64,000 nucleotides of DNA from Micromonospora cathayae (lineage in GTDB: Bacteria; Actinomycetota; Actinomycetes; Mycobacteriales; Micromonosporaceae): NCBI RefSeq assembly GCF_028993575.1, contig NZ_CP118615.1:124001-188000 (forward strand), in the 5' to 3' direction. A program made the translations under genes and the position numbers. The notes beneath the pieces are model-generated. The model saw nothing but the letters and a program-made list of their open reading frames with translations. It searched no databases and was not told the origin of the DNA. This document shows positions 1 through 13,204 of this stretch, piece by piece. Numbering within the stretch: position 1 is the first letter of the stretch; each line of letters begins with the position of its first letter.

Positions 1-115
1 TGAGCAGCAGCAGCACCGTGCCGAACACCGTGCAGACCCGTGCCCACCGGGGCACGCCGGCCCACACGGACCGTTTGGCCTCCCGCTTACCGCTCCGAGC
101 CACGAGCATCTCCAT
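1..115 (-). CDS. Partial N-terminus of a membrane-anchored protein (LytR-CpsA-Psr-like?)
   Basis: Only the first 38 codons are inside the window; the gene runs off the left edge. The readable part is a short basic stretch (SGKREAKR) followed by RWARVCTVFGTVLLLL, the start of a transmembrane segment, so the product is probably anchored by an N-terminal helix. Two ATGs (115 and 109) and a GTG (103) are in frame. The GTG has GGAG six bases upstream and may be the real start. The basic-then-hydrophobic layout fits LytR-CpsA-Psr cell-wall ligases, but this is a guess from a short fragment. It is not an ATP synthase epsilon subunit, which would be expected downstream of atpD. Confidence 0.4.
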   Translation of the reverse strand, partial: MEMLVARSGKREAKRSVWAGVPRWARVCTVFGTVLLLL

Positions 116-324
116 TCAGCACGCCCACGAAGAGGAGACGGGCGCACGCCACCGGATCACTGCAGTAGGTCAACGCTCAACGTGTGAATGTTGCGGATCG
201 ACGGTACCTCGCCGCGACGGCCACTGTCGCATCGACCAACGTGGGGTTGTCAAGCCGACACGCTGGGCGACGACACCGCCGCGTGCTGTCTTCCGTACCC
301 AACGGACCCTTCCGCCACACACGA
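116..324. other. Non-coding gap where atpC would be expected
   Basis: No reading frame here resembles ATP synthase epsilon on either strand. The segment separates the atpD terminator from the leftmost gene and probably holds the latter's promoter. A minus-strand TTGACA at 251-246 is the only strong -35-like element, and no convincing -10 lies 16 to 18 bases from it. Confidence 0.5.
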
Positions 325-2783
<2,459 letters not shown>

Positions 2784-2792
2784 GAGTCAGCC

Positions 2793-4436
2793 CTACTGCT
2801 TCTCGGCGTCGTCGCCGCGGTAGCGGGTGACCGTCTCGCGGTTCTCCTCACCCTCCAGCGGGGCGGCCGGGGCCTCGTTGATCCGGGGCTCGTCGGCCTT
2901 GCCGAGGAAGGACTGCTTGAACTCGCTGATCGCCGCGTCGAGGGAGCCGATGATCTCGTCGTCCCACTTGTTGTCGGCGATCGCGGCGAGCACACCCTCG
3001 TGCCGGTGGCGCAGGTACTGGAGGAACTCCGACTCGAAGCGACGGACCTCGCCGACCGGGATGTCGTCCAGCTTGCCCTCGGTGCCGGCCCAGACCGAGA
3101 CGACCTGCTCCTGCACCGGGTACGGCGAGTAGTTCGGCTGCTTGAGCAGCTCGACCAGGCGGGAGCCGCGCTCCAGCTGGGCCCGGGAGGCCCGGTCCAG
3201 GTCGGAGGCGAAGGCGGCGAACGCCTCCAGCTCGCGGTACTGCGCCAGGTTCAGCCGCAGCGAACCGGCGACCTTCTTCATCGGCTTCACCTGCGCGGCG
3301 CCACCGACCCGGGAGACCGAGGTACCGACGTTGATGGCCGGCCGGACGCCCTGGTTGAACAGGTCGGTCTCCAGGAAGATCTGGCCGTCGGTGATGGAGA
3401 TGACGTTGGTCGGGATGAAGGCCGAGATGTCGTTGGCCTTGGTCTCGATGATCGGCAGACCGGTCATCGAGCCGCCGCCCAGCTCGTCGGAGAGCTTCGC
3501 GCAACGCTCCAGCAGCCGGGAGTGCAGGTAGAAGACGTCACCCGGGTACGCCTCACGGCCCGGCGGGCGACGCAGCAGCAGCGACACGGCGCGGTACGCC
3601 TCGGCCTGCTTGCTCAGGTCGTCGAAGACGATCAGGACGTGCTTGCCGCCGTACATCCAGTGCTGCCCGATGGACGAGCCGGTGTACGGGGCGAGGTACT
3701 TGAAGCCGGCCGGGTCGGAGGCCGGGGAGGCGACGATGGTGGTGTACTCCAGCGCGCCCGCCTCCTCCAGGATGCCCTTGATCGAGGCGATCGTGGAGGC
3801 CTTCTGGCCGATGGCGACGTAGATGCAGCGGACCTGCTTCTTCGGGTCGCCGGAGCGCCAGTTGTCCCGCTGGTTGAGGATGGTGTCCAGGGCGACCGTG
3901 GTCTTGCCGGTCTTCCGGTCACCGATGATCAGCTGACGCTGGCCCCGACCGACCGGGGTCATCGCGTCGACGGCCTTGATACCGGTCTGCAGCGGCTCGT
4001 CCACCGACTGCCGGGACATCACGTTCGGGGCCTGGAGCTCCAGCTCGCGGAACCCCTCGTTGGCGATGTCGCCCAGGCCGTCGATCGGCTGGCCGAGCGC
4101 GTTGACCACGCGGCCGAGGAAGGCGTCGCCGACCGGCACCGAGAGCACCCGGCCGGTGCGCTTGACGCGCTGCCCCTCCTCCAGCTTGGCGGAGTCACCC
4201 AGGACGACGACACCGATCTCGCGGACGTCGAGGTTCAGCGCCACACCGAGCGTGCCGTCCTCGAACTCCAGGAGCTCGTTGGTCATGGTCGAGGGGAGCC
4301 CCTCGACGTGGGCGATACCGTCACCGGTGTCGGAGACGGTGCCGACCTCCTCGCGGGAGACGTCGGGCGAGTAGGAGGAGACGTAGCGCTCCAGGGCGCC
4401 GCGGATCTCCTCCGTCGAGATGGTCAGCTCGGCCAT
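2793..4436 (-). CDS. atpA: ATP synthase F1 subunit alpha
   Basis: Non-catalytic nucleotide-binding subunit of F1, 547 residues. The N-terminal helix that contacts delta is present ([10 protein letters not shown]), followed by the barrel and the P-loop GDRKTGKT at residues 172-179. The conserved [20 protein letters not shown] region follows. The C-terminus is extended with an acidic/charged tail ending in YRGDDAEKQ, as in other actinobacterial alpha subunits. A 93-base gap separates it from atpH, the largest gap inside the F1 half of the operon. That gap holds a small GTATC/GATAC hairpin (4452-4471) of unknown meaning. Confidence 0.97.
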   Translation of the reverse strand: MAELTISTEEIRGALERYVSSYSPDVSREEVGTVSDTGDGIAHVEGLPSTMTNELLEFEDGTLGVALNLDVREIGVVVLGDSAKLEEGQRVKRTGRVLSVPVGDAFLGRVVNALGQPIDGLGDIANEGFRELELQAPNVMSRQSVDEPLQTGIKAVDAMTPVGRGQRQLIIGDRKTGKTTVALDTILNQRDNWRSGDPKKQVRCIYVAIGQKASTIASIKGILEEAGALEYTTIVASPASDPAGFKYLAPYTGSSIGQHWMYGGKHVLIVFDDLSKQAEAYRAVSLLLRRPPGREAYPGDVFYLHSRLLERCAKLSDELGGGSMTGLPIIETKANDISAFIPTNVISITDGQIFLETDLFNQGVRPAINVGTSVSRVGGAAQVKPMKKVAGSLRLNLAQYRELEAFAAFASDLDRASRAQLERGSRLVELLKQPNYSPYPVQEQVVSVWAGTEGKLDDIPVGEVRRFESEFLQYLRHRHEGVLAAIADNKWDDEIIGSLDAAISEFKQSFLGKADEPRINEAPAAPLEGEENRETVTRYRGDDAEKQ

Positions 4437-4529
4437 CCTCTGCTTCCTTAAGTATCAGGGGCCCGGGATACCTAGTACCGACCGGTCCGAATGGCGTCTG
4501 TCATTCAGGGCGCGCAGCGGTGAAGCGGG

Positions 4530-5351
4530 TCAGCGCTTCGCGAGCGCGTTGCGGGTCTCGTTCAGGCGGCGCAGCACGGTGCCGTCGTACAGGTCGGAAC
4601 CGACCCGGACACTGACACCACCGAGGATCTCGGGGTCCACCAGCTGCTTGACGGAAACCTCCCGACCGTAGATCGCGGCGAGGCGGGCGGCCAGTCGGCC
4701 CTCCTCCTCGTCGGTCAACGGGGCCGCCACGGTCACGTACGCGACCTGCCGGTCCCGCCGGTCCGCGACCAGCTCGACCAGCCGGGTGAGCGCACCGGTG
4801 AAGGAGCGCCCGCCGAACCCGCTCAGCGCCACCTCGACGAGGCGGACGGTGACCGGGCGGGCCTTGCCGGCGAGCAGGTCCCGGGCCAGGCTGGCCCGCT
4901 GCTCGGCCGGAGCCGTCGGGTCGGTCAGCGCGGTGGACAGCTCCGGCTGCCCGGCCACGAGCTGCCCGAAGCGGAACAGCTCGTCCTCCACCTCGCCCAG
5001 GTCACCGGCGGCTTCGGCGCTGGCCAGCAGCGCCTCCACCCCGAGCCGCTCGGCACCGTCGAGCAGCTCCGACGGAGCCGACCACCGGCCGGAGACCAGC
5101 GCGGCGAGCAGGTCGAGCGCGTCCGCGCCGACCTTGCCGCGCAGCATGTCGCCGAGCAGACCGGCCCGGTCCGCGCCGGTCCGCGCCGGCTCGGACAGCG
5201 CCCGGCGCAGCCGGGGCTCCCGCCGCAGCAGACCGGCCACGGCGAGCAGCTCGTCCGCGGTGGCGGCCACGGCGGCCGGCTGCGCGCCGCGCGCGTACGT
5301 CGTCAGCCGCTCGTTCGCGGCCTGGTACGACTCCCGGCTGGCGGCCTGCAT
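4530..5351 (-). CDS. atpH: ATP synthase F1 subunit delta
   Basis: Peripheral stalk subunit connecting F1 alpha to the b subunits; 273 residues. Actinobacterial delta subunits are longer than the roughly 180-residue E. coli protein, and this length fits them without a fused b domain. The C-terminal OSCP signature is visible (VSKQ-type stretch near EVSVKQLVDPEILGGVSVRVGSDLYDGTV split over the last 60 residues). The ATG at 5351 shares its A with the atpF stop (TGATG), so the two are translationally coupled. The N-terminal half is rich in Ala, Arg and Leu and less conserved. Confidence 0.93.
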   Translation of the reverse strand: MQAASRESYQAANERLTTYARGAQPAAVAATADELLAVAGLLRREPRLRRALSEPARTGADRAGLLGDMLRGKVGADALDLLAALVSGRWSAPSELLDGAERLGVEALLASAEAAGDLGEVEDELFRFGQLVAGQPELSTALTDPTAPAEQRASLARDLLAGKARPVTVRLVEVALSGFGGRSFTGALTRLVELVADRRDRQVAYVTVAAPLTDEEEGRLAARLAAIYGREVSVKQLVDPEILGGVSVRVGSDLYDGTVLRRLNETRNALAKR

Positions 5352-5893
5352 CAACGGGCTCCCGTGCTCTCGAGGTCGTTGAGGAACCGGTCGACGGTGC
5401 CCTTGCGGCGGGCCTCGTCGGCCAGCGACTCCCCGACGATCTTGCTGGCCAGGTCGACCGCGATGGTGCCGACCTCGGTCCGCAGCTCACGCACGATGGT
5501 GGCCCGCTCGGCGGCGAGCTGCTCCTTGCCCGCCGCGATGATCCGGTCGGACTCCTCCCGCGCCTTGGCGAGGATGTCCTGGCGGATGCCCTCCGCGTCG
5601 GCCCGGGCGTCGTCCCGGATCTTGGCGGCGTCGGTGCGCGCCTCGGCGAGCTGCGCACGGTACTGCTCGAGCAGCTGGTTCGCCTCGGCCTGCGCGGCCT
5701 CGGCACGCTTGATGCCACCCTCGATCGCGTCGACCCGGGCCTGGAACGTCTGCTCCATGCGCGGGAAGACGAACTTCATCAACACGAAGCAGAGCACGGC
5801 GAAGGCGACCGTACCGACGACCAGCTCCTGCCAGAGCGGGACGATCGGGTTGTGGGTCGACTCACCACCCTCGGCGGCGAGCAGGTGGTACAT
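5351..5893 (-). CDS. atpF: ATP synthase F0 subunit b
   Basis: Membrane-anchored stator subunit of 180 residues. One transmembrane helix (LVVGTVAFAVLCFVLMKFVF, about residues 25-44) is followed by a long charged coiled coil rich in Ala, Glu, Arg and Gln that dimerises and reaches F1. The short periplasmic N-terminus (MYHLLAAEGGESTHNP) matches actinobacterial b subunits. It lies 27 bases after atpE, with the sequence GGGAGGTATCCC just before the ATG providing the ribosome site. Confidence 0.95.
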   Translation of the reverse strand: MYHLLAAEGGESTHNPIVPLWQELVVGTVAFAVLCFVLMKFVFPRMEQTFQARVDAIEGGIKRAEAAQAEANQLLEQYRAQLAEARTDAAKIRDDARADAEGIRQDILAKAREESDRIIAAGKEQLAAERATIVRELRTEVGTIAVDLASKIVGESLADEARRKGTVDRFLNDLESTGAR

Positions 5894-5920
5894 GGGATAC
5901 CTCCCGGTCGAGGGGCCGAT

Positions 5921-6205
<285 letters not shown>

Positions 6206-6210
6206 TTACA

Positions 6211-6340
6211 GGTGGATCAGTGCTCGTTTCCAGAGCACCGGCCCGGTGGATCAGTGCTCGTTCTCCGAGCGCCGACCCGGTGGATCAGTGCTCGTTCCCC
6301 GAGCACCGACCCGGTGGATCAGTGCTCGTCGGCGAGCGAA
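6211..6340 (-). repeat. Four 34-bp tandem repeats spanning the atpB stop codon; hairpin array
   Basis: The unit begins GGTGGATCAGTGCTCG on the plus strand and starts at 6211, 6245, 6279 and 6313, exactly 34 bases apart. The rightmost copy is the real end of atpB: its TCA at 6319 is the stop codon. The other three copies lie between atpB and atpE, each with its own copied stop (6285, 6251, 6217). Each unit can fold into a short stem, clearest as GTGCTCG/CGAGCAC around a 5-base loop in the third copy. The period is not a multiple of 3, so the copied stops fall in all frames. Confidence 0.92.
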
Positions 6341-7116
6341 CCCTGGACGTAGCTGGCGGTCAGGACCGTGAAGACGTATGCCTGCAGGCAGATCACCAGG
6401 AACTCGAGGAAGGTCACCGCGATGGTCATCACCCAGGACAGCAGCGAGACCGGCGCGAGCCAGATGTTCGCGTTGAGCATCGCGAAGCCGCCGAGCGTGA
6501 AGACCAGCAGGAGCATGTGACCGGCGAACATGTTCGCGAAGAGACGGACGGCCAGCGAGAACGGCCGGACGATGAAGGTCGAGAAGAGCTCGATCGGGAC
6601 CAGCAGCGGCAGGATGTACCACGGTGCCGGCGGCATCAGGGCGTTCTTGAAGAACTTGCCGGCGCCGTGGTGCCGGATACCCACCCAGATGAACAGCACG
6701 TAGCTGATCACCGCGAGGATCGCCGGGAAGGCGATGTGCGAGTTCGGCGAGATCTGCAGGCCGGGCACGATCGCGAAGAAGTTGGTCAGCAGGACGAAGC
6801 AGAAGAGCGTGGTGAAGTACGGCGCGAACCGCACCCCCGCGTGCCCGATCATGTCGACCGCGATGTTGTTCCGGACGAAGCCGTAGATCGACTCGGCGAG
6901 CCACTGCTTCTTCGTCGGGACCAGCTGCGGCTTCCGGTAGCTCGCCAGGAAGAAGATGATCAAGATGCCGACGGCCAGCCACACCATGGCCGTGATCTTG
7001 GTGAACCAGTAGGAGTCGTGCGCCCCCCAGGGCACGATGCTGGGCAGGTAGAAATCCTCCACGCTGGGTGGGAATGCTGCCTCGCCCTGTGCCAGGACGT
7101 TCGCCTGTCCGAACAC
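6319..7116 (-). CDS. atpB: ATP synthase F0 subunit a
   Basis: Membrane stator subunit with the proton half-channels; 265 residues, five to six transmembrane helices. The essential arginine region is visible in FIVRPFSLAVRLFANMFAGH, where the second Arg is the conserved one facing the c-ring. GTG at 7116 is chosen as the start, with AAGGGA five bases upstream; the open frame continues further, but that extension is His/Arg-rich and overlaps the AtpZ-like gene in another frame. The last codons (SLADEH) and the stop are the template for the 34-bp repeat that follows. Confidence 0.95.
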   Translation of the reverse strand: MFGQANVLAQGEAAFPPSVEDFYLPSIVPWGAHDSYWFTKITAMVWLAVGILIIFFLASYRKPQLVPTKKQWLAESIYGFVRNNIAVDMIGHAGVRFAPYFTTLFCFVLLTNFFAIVPGLQISPNSHIAFPAILAVISYVLFIWVGIRHHGAGKFFKNALMPPAPWYILPLLVPIELFSTFIVRPFSLAVRLFANMFAGHMLLLVFTLGGFAMLNANIWLAPVSLLSWVMTIAVTFLEFLVICLQAYVFTVLTASYVQGSLADEH

Positions 7117-7127
7117 CGCGTCCCTTC

Positions 7128-7364
7128 CTAAGTAGGCGTGCCGAGCTTGCGGATGACCAGGATGACTCCCCCGGCCATGCCGAGCACGATGCCGATGCCG
7201 GTGGCGATGCCGCCGGTGTCGAGCCACCTGTCGACCAGCCAGCCGATGAATCCCCACACGAGCATGCCCGCGATCAGGTAGCTGAGCGCGGTCCAACCCT
7301 GGCCGGCGCCGGGCGGAACATCGTCCGGGGCACCGTCGGGTCGGGGGGTTTGGTCACCAGCCAT
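7128..7364 (-). CDS. AtpZ/AtpI-like small membrane protein
   Basis: A 78-residue protein directly upstream of atpB, separated by 11 bases. It has a hydrophilic N-terminus and two transmembrane helices (SYLIAGMLVWGFIGWLVDRW and GIGIVLGMAGGVILVIRKL), the layout of AtpZ/AtpI-type proteins that accompany F-type ATP synthases and help with ring assembly or ion supply. GFIGWLVDRW is the family signature with its conserved Gly and Asp. No good ribosome site precedes the ATG at 7364, so translation may be weak. Confidence 0.82.
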   Translation of the reverse strand: MAGDQTPRPDGAPDDVPPGAGQGWTALSYLIAGMLVWGFIGWLVDRWLDTGGIATGIGIVLGMAGGVILVIRKLGTPT

Positions 7365-7461
7365 GACGGGCGAACGATATCAGTCGGGAAGACGAGGCTG
7401 TGCCTCACCCCCCGCACAACCTCGGTCGTGTGGGCAGCGGGCGGGCATCTCGTCTAGCGGC

Positions 7462-7490
7462 ACGCTACTCCCCTTCCGCCACTGAGCAAA
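7462..7490 (-). promoter_or_regulatory. Candidate promoter for the atp operon
   Basis: On the minus strand TTTGCT (7490-7485) and TAGCGT (7467-7462) are separated by 17 bases. This is a plausible housekeeping promoter about 98 bases before the AtpZ-like gene. The 335-base gap 7365-7699 has no gene and is the longest non-coding stretch before the ATP synthase genes. Not tested against other candidates, such as a TATCGT at about 7376. Confidence 0.35.
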
Positions 7491-7606
7491 TGACCGGTAC
7501 CGGACACATTCCGGGAGTGGCGCGACGAGCACCGCAACGGCCCGCCCCGGCGTGTCGCGGCGGACCGGCGTGCCGGCGGTACCGAACCGCCCGGCGCGCC
7601 ACGCAG

Positions 7607-7720
7607 TCAGCGGGCGCGGCGGGCGGGTCAGCGGGAGCGCGGCGGGCGGGTCGCGGGGGGTCAGCGTCCGCGCGACGGGTCAGCGGGGCCGGTGGCGGTT
7701 CAGTCGGCGCGGCGGGCGTG
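7607..7720 (-). repeat. Degenerate tail-and-stop repeats after the AtpI-like gene
   Basis: Plus-strand copies of TCAGCGGGCGCGGCGGGCG-like units begin at 7607, 7628, 7661, 7680 and 7700. The copy at 7700 is the true end of the neighbouring gene (stop plus codons for the tail ARRAD). Spacing is about 20 bases, with one longer step. Copies are imperfect, so slippage here is older or the match is partly due to base composition. Confidence 0.6.
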
Positions 7721-8134
7721 CACAACGGTGAGCCACCAGATGTGCACGCCGGTCCAGACCACCACACCGACGGCGATGCCCACGCAGAGCGGGAGCAGAC
7801 CGGCCCAGCCGCTCGCCGCGACCGCCATCATCACCCCACCCAACAGGGTGAACTTGGCCGCGTACAGGCCCAGCCCGAACGGGAGCACCAACTGGGGGTT
7901 CACCGAGTCGGCCCAGGCCAGCACCACGGTGGTCAGCGTGTAGCTCAACGCCGTCACGGCCACCCCGAGCGCCGCGCCCAGCGCCGCCGTCGGGCCGTCC
8001 AGCAGCGCGCCCACCCCGGCCGCGGCCAGCGCCGACACCGCCGTGGCGGCCAGCAGCACCGGCAGGTGCCGCAACCGCCAGTTCCCGGTACGCGCCGTCG
8101 TCGCCTCCGGCGTGTCCGTCCCGGTCTCAGCCAT
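7700..8134 (-). CDS. AtpI-like integral membrane protein
   Basis: A 144-residue protein with four predicted transmembrane helices (LPVLLAATAVSALAAAGVGAL; LGAALGVAVTALSYTLTTVVLAW; LVLPFGLGLYAAKFTLLGGVMMAVA; LLPLCVGIAVGVVVWTGVHIWWL). It occupies the position of the AtpI-type gene that precedes atpB in mycobacteria and streptomycetes (Rv1303 in M. tuberculosis). ATG at 8134 is preferred over a start 15 codons upstream, which would reach into the divergent promoter region. A 335-base gap separates it from the AtpZ-like gene, so the two may be transcribed separately. No catalytic residues are expected. The family assignment rests on topology and position. Confidence 0.75.
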   Translation of the reverse strand: MAETGTDTPEATTARTGNWRLRHLPVLLAATAVSALAAAGVGALLDGPTAALGAALGVAVTALSYTLTTVVLAWADSVNPQLVLPFGLGLYAAKFTLLGGVMMAVAASGWAGLLPLCVGIAVGVVVWTGVHIWWLTVVHARRAD

Positions 8135-8208
8135 GCGGGTACGCCGAAGAACTGGTGCGCGTCGCGGTCTCCACAGCACCGAAGTCTAGGTGGCCGCACA
8201 CTGGAGGG

Positions 8209-9702
8209 ATGAGATGCCTGGTCACCGGCGCCACCGGCTACATCGGCGGGCGGCTCGCGCCCCGGCTGCTCGCGCAGGGGCACACCGTACGCTGCCTGGC
8301 CCGGACCGCCGGCCGGCTGCGCGACGTGCCGTGGGCGGCGCAGGCCGAGGTGGTGGAGGGCGACCTGCGGAAACCGGAGACGCTGCCGGCCGCGTTCGCG
8401 GGCGTGGACGTGGCGTACTACCTGGTGCACTCGCTCGGGCAGGCCGGCTTCGAGGCCGCCGACCGGGAGGCGGCGACGCACTTCGCGGCGGCGGCCCGGG
8501 CGGCCGGCGTACGCCGGATCGTCTACCTGGGCGGGCCGGAGCCGGCGGCGGACGACCGCCCCTCCGCGCACCTGCGCTCGCGGGCCGAGGTCGGCCGGAT
8601 CCTGCTGGACAGCGGGGTGCCGACCGTGGTGCTGCGGGCTGCGGTGATCATCGGGTCCGGTTCGGCCTCGTTCGAGATGCTGCGGTACCTCACCGAGCGG
8701 CTGCCGGCGATGATCACCCCGCGCTGGGTGCGCAACCGGATCCAGCCGATCGCGGTCCGGGACGTGCTGCGCTACCTGGTCGACTGCGCCGACCTGCCGC
8801 CGGAGGTGAACCGGGCGTTCGACATCGGCGGGCCGGACATCCTCACCTTCCAGGAGATGATGCAGCGGTACGCGGCGGCGGCCGGGCTGCGCCGCCGGAT
8901 CATCGTGCCGGTCCGCCCGCTGACCCCGTCGCTGTCGTCGCACTGGGTCGGCTGGGTCACCCCGGTACCCAGCACGATCGCCCGGCCGCTGGTGGAGAGC
9001 CTGATCCACGAGGCGGTCGCCCACGAACACGACATCGCCCGGTACGTCCCCGACCCGCCGGACGGCCTCACCGGCTTCGACCAGGCGGTCCGGCTGGCCC
9101 TGGCGAAGGTCCGCGACGCCGAGGTGGAGACCCGCTGGTCCACCGCGAGCGGGCCGGACGCGCCGGCCGAGCCGCTGCCCAGCGACCCGAAGTGGTCCGG
9201 CGGGTCGGCCTACACCGACCTGCGGGAACGTCGGGTGCACGCGCCGCCGGCCGCGCTCTGGCGGGTGATCGAGGGGGTCGGCGGCGAACACGGCTGGTAC
9301 TCCTTCCCGCTCGCCTGGTCGGTGCGCGGCTGGCTGGACCGGCTGGTCGGCGGGGTGGGGCTGCGCCGGGGCCGCCGGCACCCGGAGCGGCTCTACGTGG
9401 GCGAGGCGCTGGACTTCTGGCGGGTCGAGGAGATCGTCCCCGGTGAGCTGCTGCGGCTGCGGGCGGAGATGCGGCTGCCCGGCCGGGCCTGGCTGGAGAT
9501 GCGTGCCGAGGCCGACGGCGACGGCGGCAGCCGGTACGTGCAGCGGGCCGTCTTCCTCCCCCGGGGGCTGGCCGGGCACGCCTACTGGGCGGCGGTCGCC
9601 CCGTTCCACGCGGTGGTCTTCGGCGGGATGGCCCGCAACATCGCCCGCGGCGCGGAACAGGCCGGCACGTCGCCTGCGGCGCGGAGCGCGCCGGCTGGCT
9701 GA
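8209..9702 (+). CDS. NAD(P)-binding SDR with C-terminal DUF2867 domain
   Basis: A 497-residue, two-part protein. The first roughly 290 residues form an atypical SDR/NmrA-like Rossmann fold, starting MRCLVTGATGYIGGRLAP with the GxxGYIG dinucleotide motif at the very N-terminus. The rest is a DUF2867 region (WRVEEIVPGELLRLRAEMRLPG and a C-terminal ARNIARG). Such YbjT-like proteins are putative oxidoreductases without known substrate. ATG at 8209 places the Rossmann motif at the usual position. GGAGGG runs almost into this ATG, so the spacing is too short for classical initiation. Divergent from the AtpI-like gene, with 74 bases between them. Confidence 0.85.
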   Translation: MRCLVTGATGYIGGRLAPRLLAQGHTVRCLARTAGRLRDVPWAAQAEVVEGDLRKPETLPAAFAGVDVAYYLVHSLGQAGFEAADREAATHFAAAARAAGVRRIVYLGGPEPAADDRPSAHLRSRAEVGRILLDSGVPTVVLRAAVIIGSGSASFEMLRYLTERLPAMITPRWVRNRIQPIAVRDVLRYLVDCADLPPEVNRAFDIGGPDILTFQEMMQRYAAAAGLRRRIIVPVRPLTPSLSSHWVGWVTPVPSTIARPLVESLIHEAVAHEHDIARYVPDPPDGLTGFDQAVRLALAKVRDAEVETRWSTASGPDAPAEPLPSDPKWSGGSAYTDLRERRVHAPPAALWRVIEGVGGEHGWYSFPLAWSVRGWLDRLVGGVGLRRGRRHPERLYVGEALDFWRVEEIVPGELLRLRAEMRLPGRAWLEMRAEADGDGGSRYVQRAVFLPRGLAGHAYWAAVAPFHAVVFGGMARNIARGAEQAGTSPAARSAPAG

Positions 9703-9711
9703 GCGGGCCGT

Positions 9712-11829
<2,118 letters not shown>

Positions 11830-11910
11830 CAGCTCTCCCCGCAGGAGCCGGGTCAGGACCCGTTCAGCATGACCCCCGGACAGCCGGAAAACCGGACACT
11901 TTCCGCATAT

Positions 11911-11932
11911 CCGCAGTAAATTCGCACTGCGG
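11911..11932. promoter_or_regulatory. Inverted repeat before the PBP gene
   Basis: CCGCAGT (11911-11917) and ACTGCGG (11926-11932) form a perfect 7-bp inverted repeat around an AT-rich 8-base centre. It lies between the phosphatase gene and the PBP gene, both on the minus strand. It could be an operator for the PBP gene or a weak terminator; the sequence does not decide. Confidence 0.4.
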
Positions 11933-11950
11933 GCGTAACTGTCGGGAAGC

Positions 11951-12562
11951 TCAGGGCAGCAGGACCGCGGCCAGCGGCTGCACCGTCTCCTCGATCTCGT
12001 CGGCGACCCGGCTGAAGCACTGGTCCCCCCGGCCCCACGGATCGTCCAGGTCGTCGCCGGGCAGCGGCGCGGCACCCTGCCGGGCGGCGTGCGCGGCGGC
12101 CACCAGGGCCACCCCCCGGGCGTACACCTCCTCCGGGGAGGACCCGGCGGGCGGCAGCGCGGCGGCGTCCACCAGCCCGAGCAACCGGCCGAACTCGCCC
12201 AGCACGAAGGTCCGCCCGGCGGCGTCCGGTCGCAGCGCCAACACGTACTCGTGCTGGTCCTCGGTGGCGGTGAGGACCAGGTCGGCGGCGTCGATCTGGT
12301 CCGAACGCAGCTTGCGCGCGGTGAACCCGGCGACGTCACCACCCCGCGAGATGATCTGCCGGGCCGCCGGCGGGTTCATCTCGTCACCGGCGTGCCAGCC
12401 ACCGGTACCGGCGCTGTGGCTGAACAGCAGTCCGTCGGCGCGCGCCGGCTCCACCGACCGCCGGGCCAGCCGCTCCCGGACGGCCAGCACCAGCAGCCGC
12501 TCGGCCATCGGGGACCGGCAGATGTTGCCCATGCAGACGTGCAGAACGGTGAACGGCGGCAC
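11951..12562 (-). CDS. Low-molecular-weight protein-tyrosine-phosphatase family protein
   Basis: A 203-residue protein of the arsenate reductase/LMW-PTP fold. The catalytic loop is at the N-terminus: Cys10-MGNIC-Arg16-Ser17 within MPPFTVLHVCMGNICRS. The general-acid region DDPWGRG with its Asp-Pro is near the C-terminus. In bacteria such enzymes dephosphorylate tyrosine kinases of envelope polysaccharide assembly, but some have other targets. It starts one base after the tsaC stop and is therefore likely co-transcribed with prmC-tsaC. The family is usually about 150 residues; the extra length is spread along the chain. Confidence 0.9.
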   Translation of the reverse strand: MPPFTVLHVCMGNICRSPMAERLLVLAVRERLARRSVEPARADGLLFSHSAGTGGWHAGDEMNPPAARQIISRGGDVAGFTARKLRSDQIDAADLVLTATEDQHEYVLALRPDAAGRTFVLGEFGRLLGLVDAAALPPAGSSPEEVYARGVALVAAAHAARQGAAPLPGDDLDDPWGRGDQCFSRVADEIEETVQPLAAVLLP

Positions 12563-13204
12563 CTACGCCACCCGGCTCTCGAGCTCCGGCACGACCTCGC
12601 GCAGCTTCTCCACGGCGATCGCCCCCTCCCGGACCAGCCGGGGCACGTCACCGGTCAGGTCCACGATCGTGCTGGGCACCGGGTCCGGGCAGGGGCCGGC
12701 CTCCAGGTACGCGCGGACCGCGTACCCGAGCTGGTCACGGGCCTCCTCGGCGGTGAGCGCCGCCGGCTGCCCGGTCTTGTTCGCCGAGGAGACCGCCATC
12801 GGGCCGGTCTCCCGCAGCACCTCCAGCGCCACCGGGTGCAGCGGCATCCGGACGGCCACCATGCCGGCGGAGTCGCCGAGGTCCCACTGGAGGCTGGGCG
12901 AGTGCTCCACGACGATGGTCAGCGCCCCCGGCCAGAACGCCTCGACCAGATCCCGGGCCGCGCGGGGCAGGGTGAACACCAACCCGTCCAGGGTGTGCCG
13001 GGAGCCGATCAGCACCGGCGGGGCCTGCCGGCCCTGCCCCTTGGCGTCGGCCAGCGCCTTCACCGCGAACGGCGTGAAGGCGTCCGCGCCGATCCCGTAC
13101 ACCGTGTCGGTCGGCAGGACGACCAGTTCGCCGTTCTTGACGGCCTCGATGGCCGCGGCGATGCCGCGGTCCCGATCGGCCACCGACCGGCAGTCGTAGA
13201 GCAT
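12563..13204 (-). CDS. tsaC: L-threonylcarbamoyladenylate synthase
   Basis: Makes threonylcarbamoyl-AMP from threonine, bicarbonate and ATP, the first step of t6A37 modification in ANN-decoding tRNAs. The 213-residue protein has the YrdC/Sua5 core only, without the extra Sua5 C-terminal domain. Visible motifs are LPTDTVYGIGADA, the KGQGRQAPP substrate loop (K-R/Q-x-x-x-P), AFWPGALTIV and SSANKTGQPAA. Its ATG overlaps the prmC stop (TGATG), a coupling also seen in other actinobacteria. No clear Shine-Dalgarno is present, in keeping with re-initiation after prmC. Confidence 0.93.
   Translation of the reverse strand: MLYDCRSVADRDRGIAAAIEAVKNGELVVLPTDTVYGIGADAFTPFAVKALADAKGQGRQAPPVLIGSRHTLDGLVFTLPRAARDLVEAFWPGALTIVVEHSPSLQWDLGDSAGMVAVRMPLHPVALEVLRETGPMAVSSANKTGQPAALTAEEARDQLGYAVRAYLEAGPCPDPVPSTIVDLTGDVPRLVREGAIAVEKLREVVPELESRVA

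Noticed and set aside
4437..4529. Internal promoter before atpA
   Set aside because: A TAGGTA-like box exists but no -35 at proper spacing.
6211..6340. Regular repeats as a CRISPR array
   Set aside because: The units are contiguous with no unique spacers, and one copy is coding; no cas gene is present.
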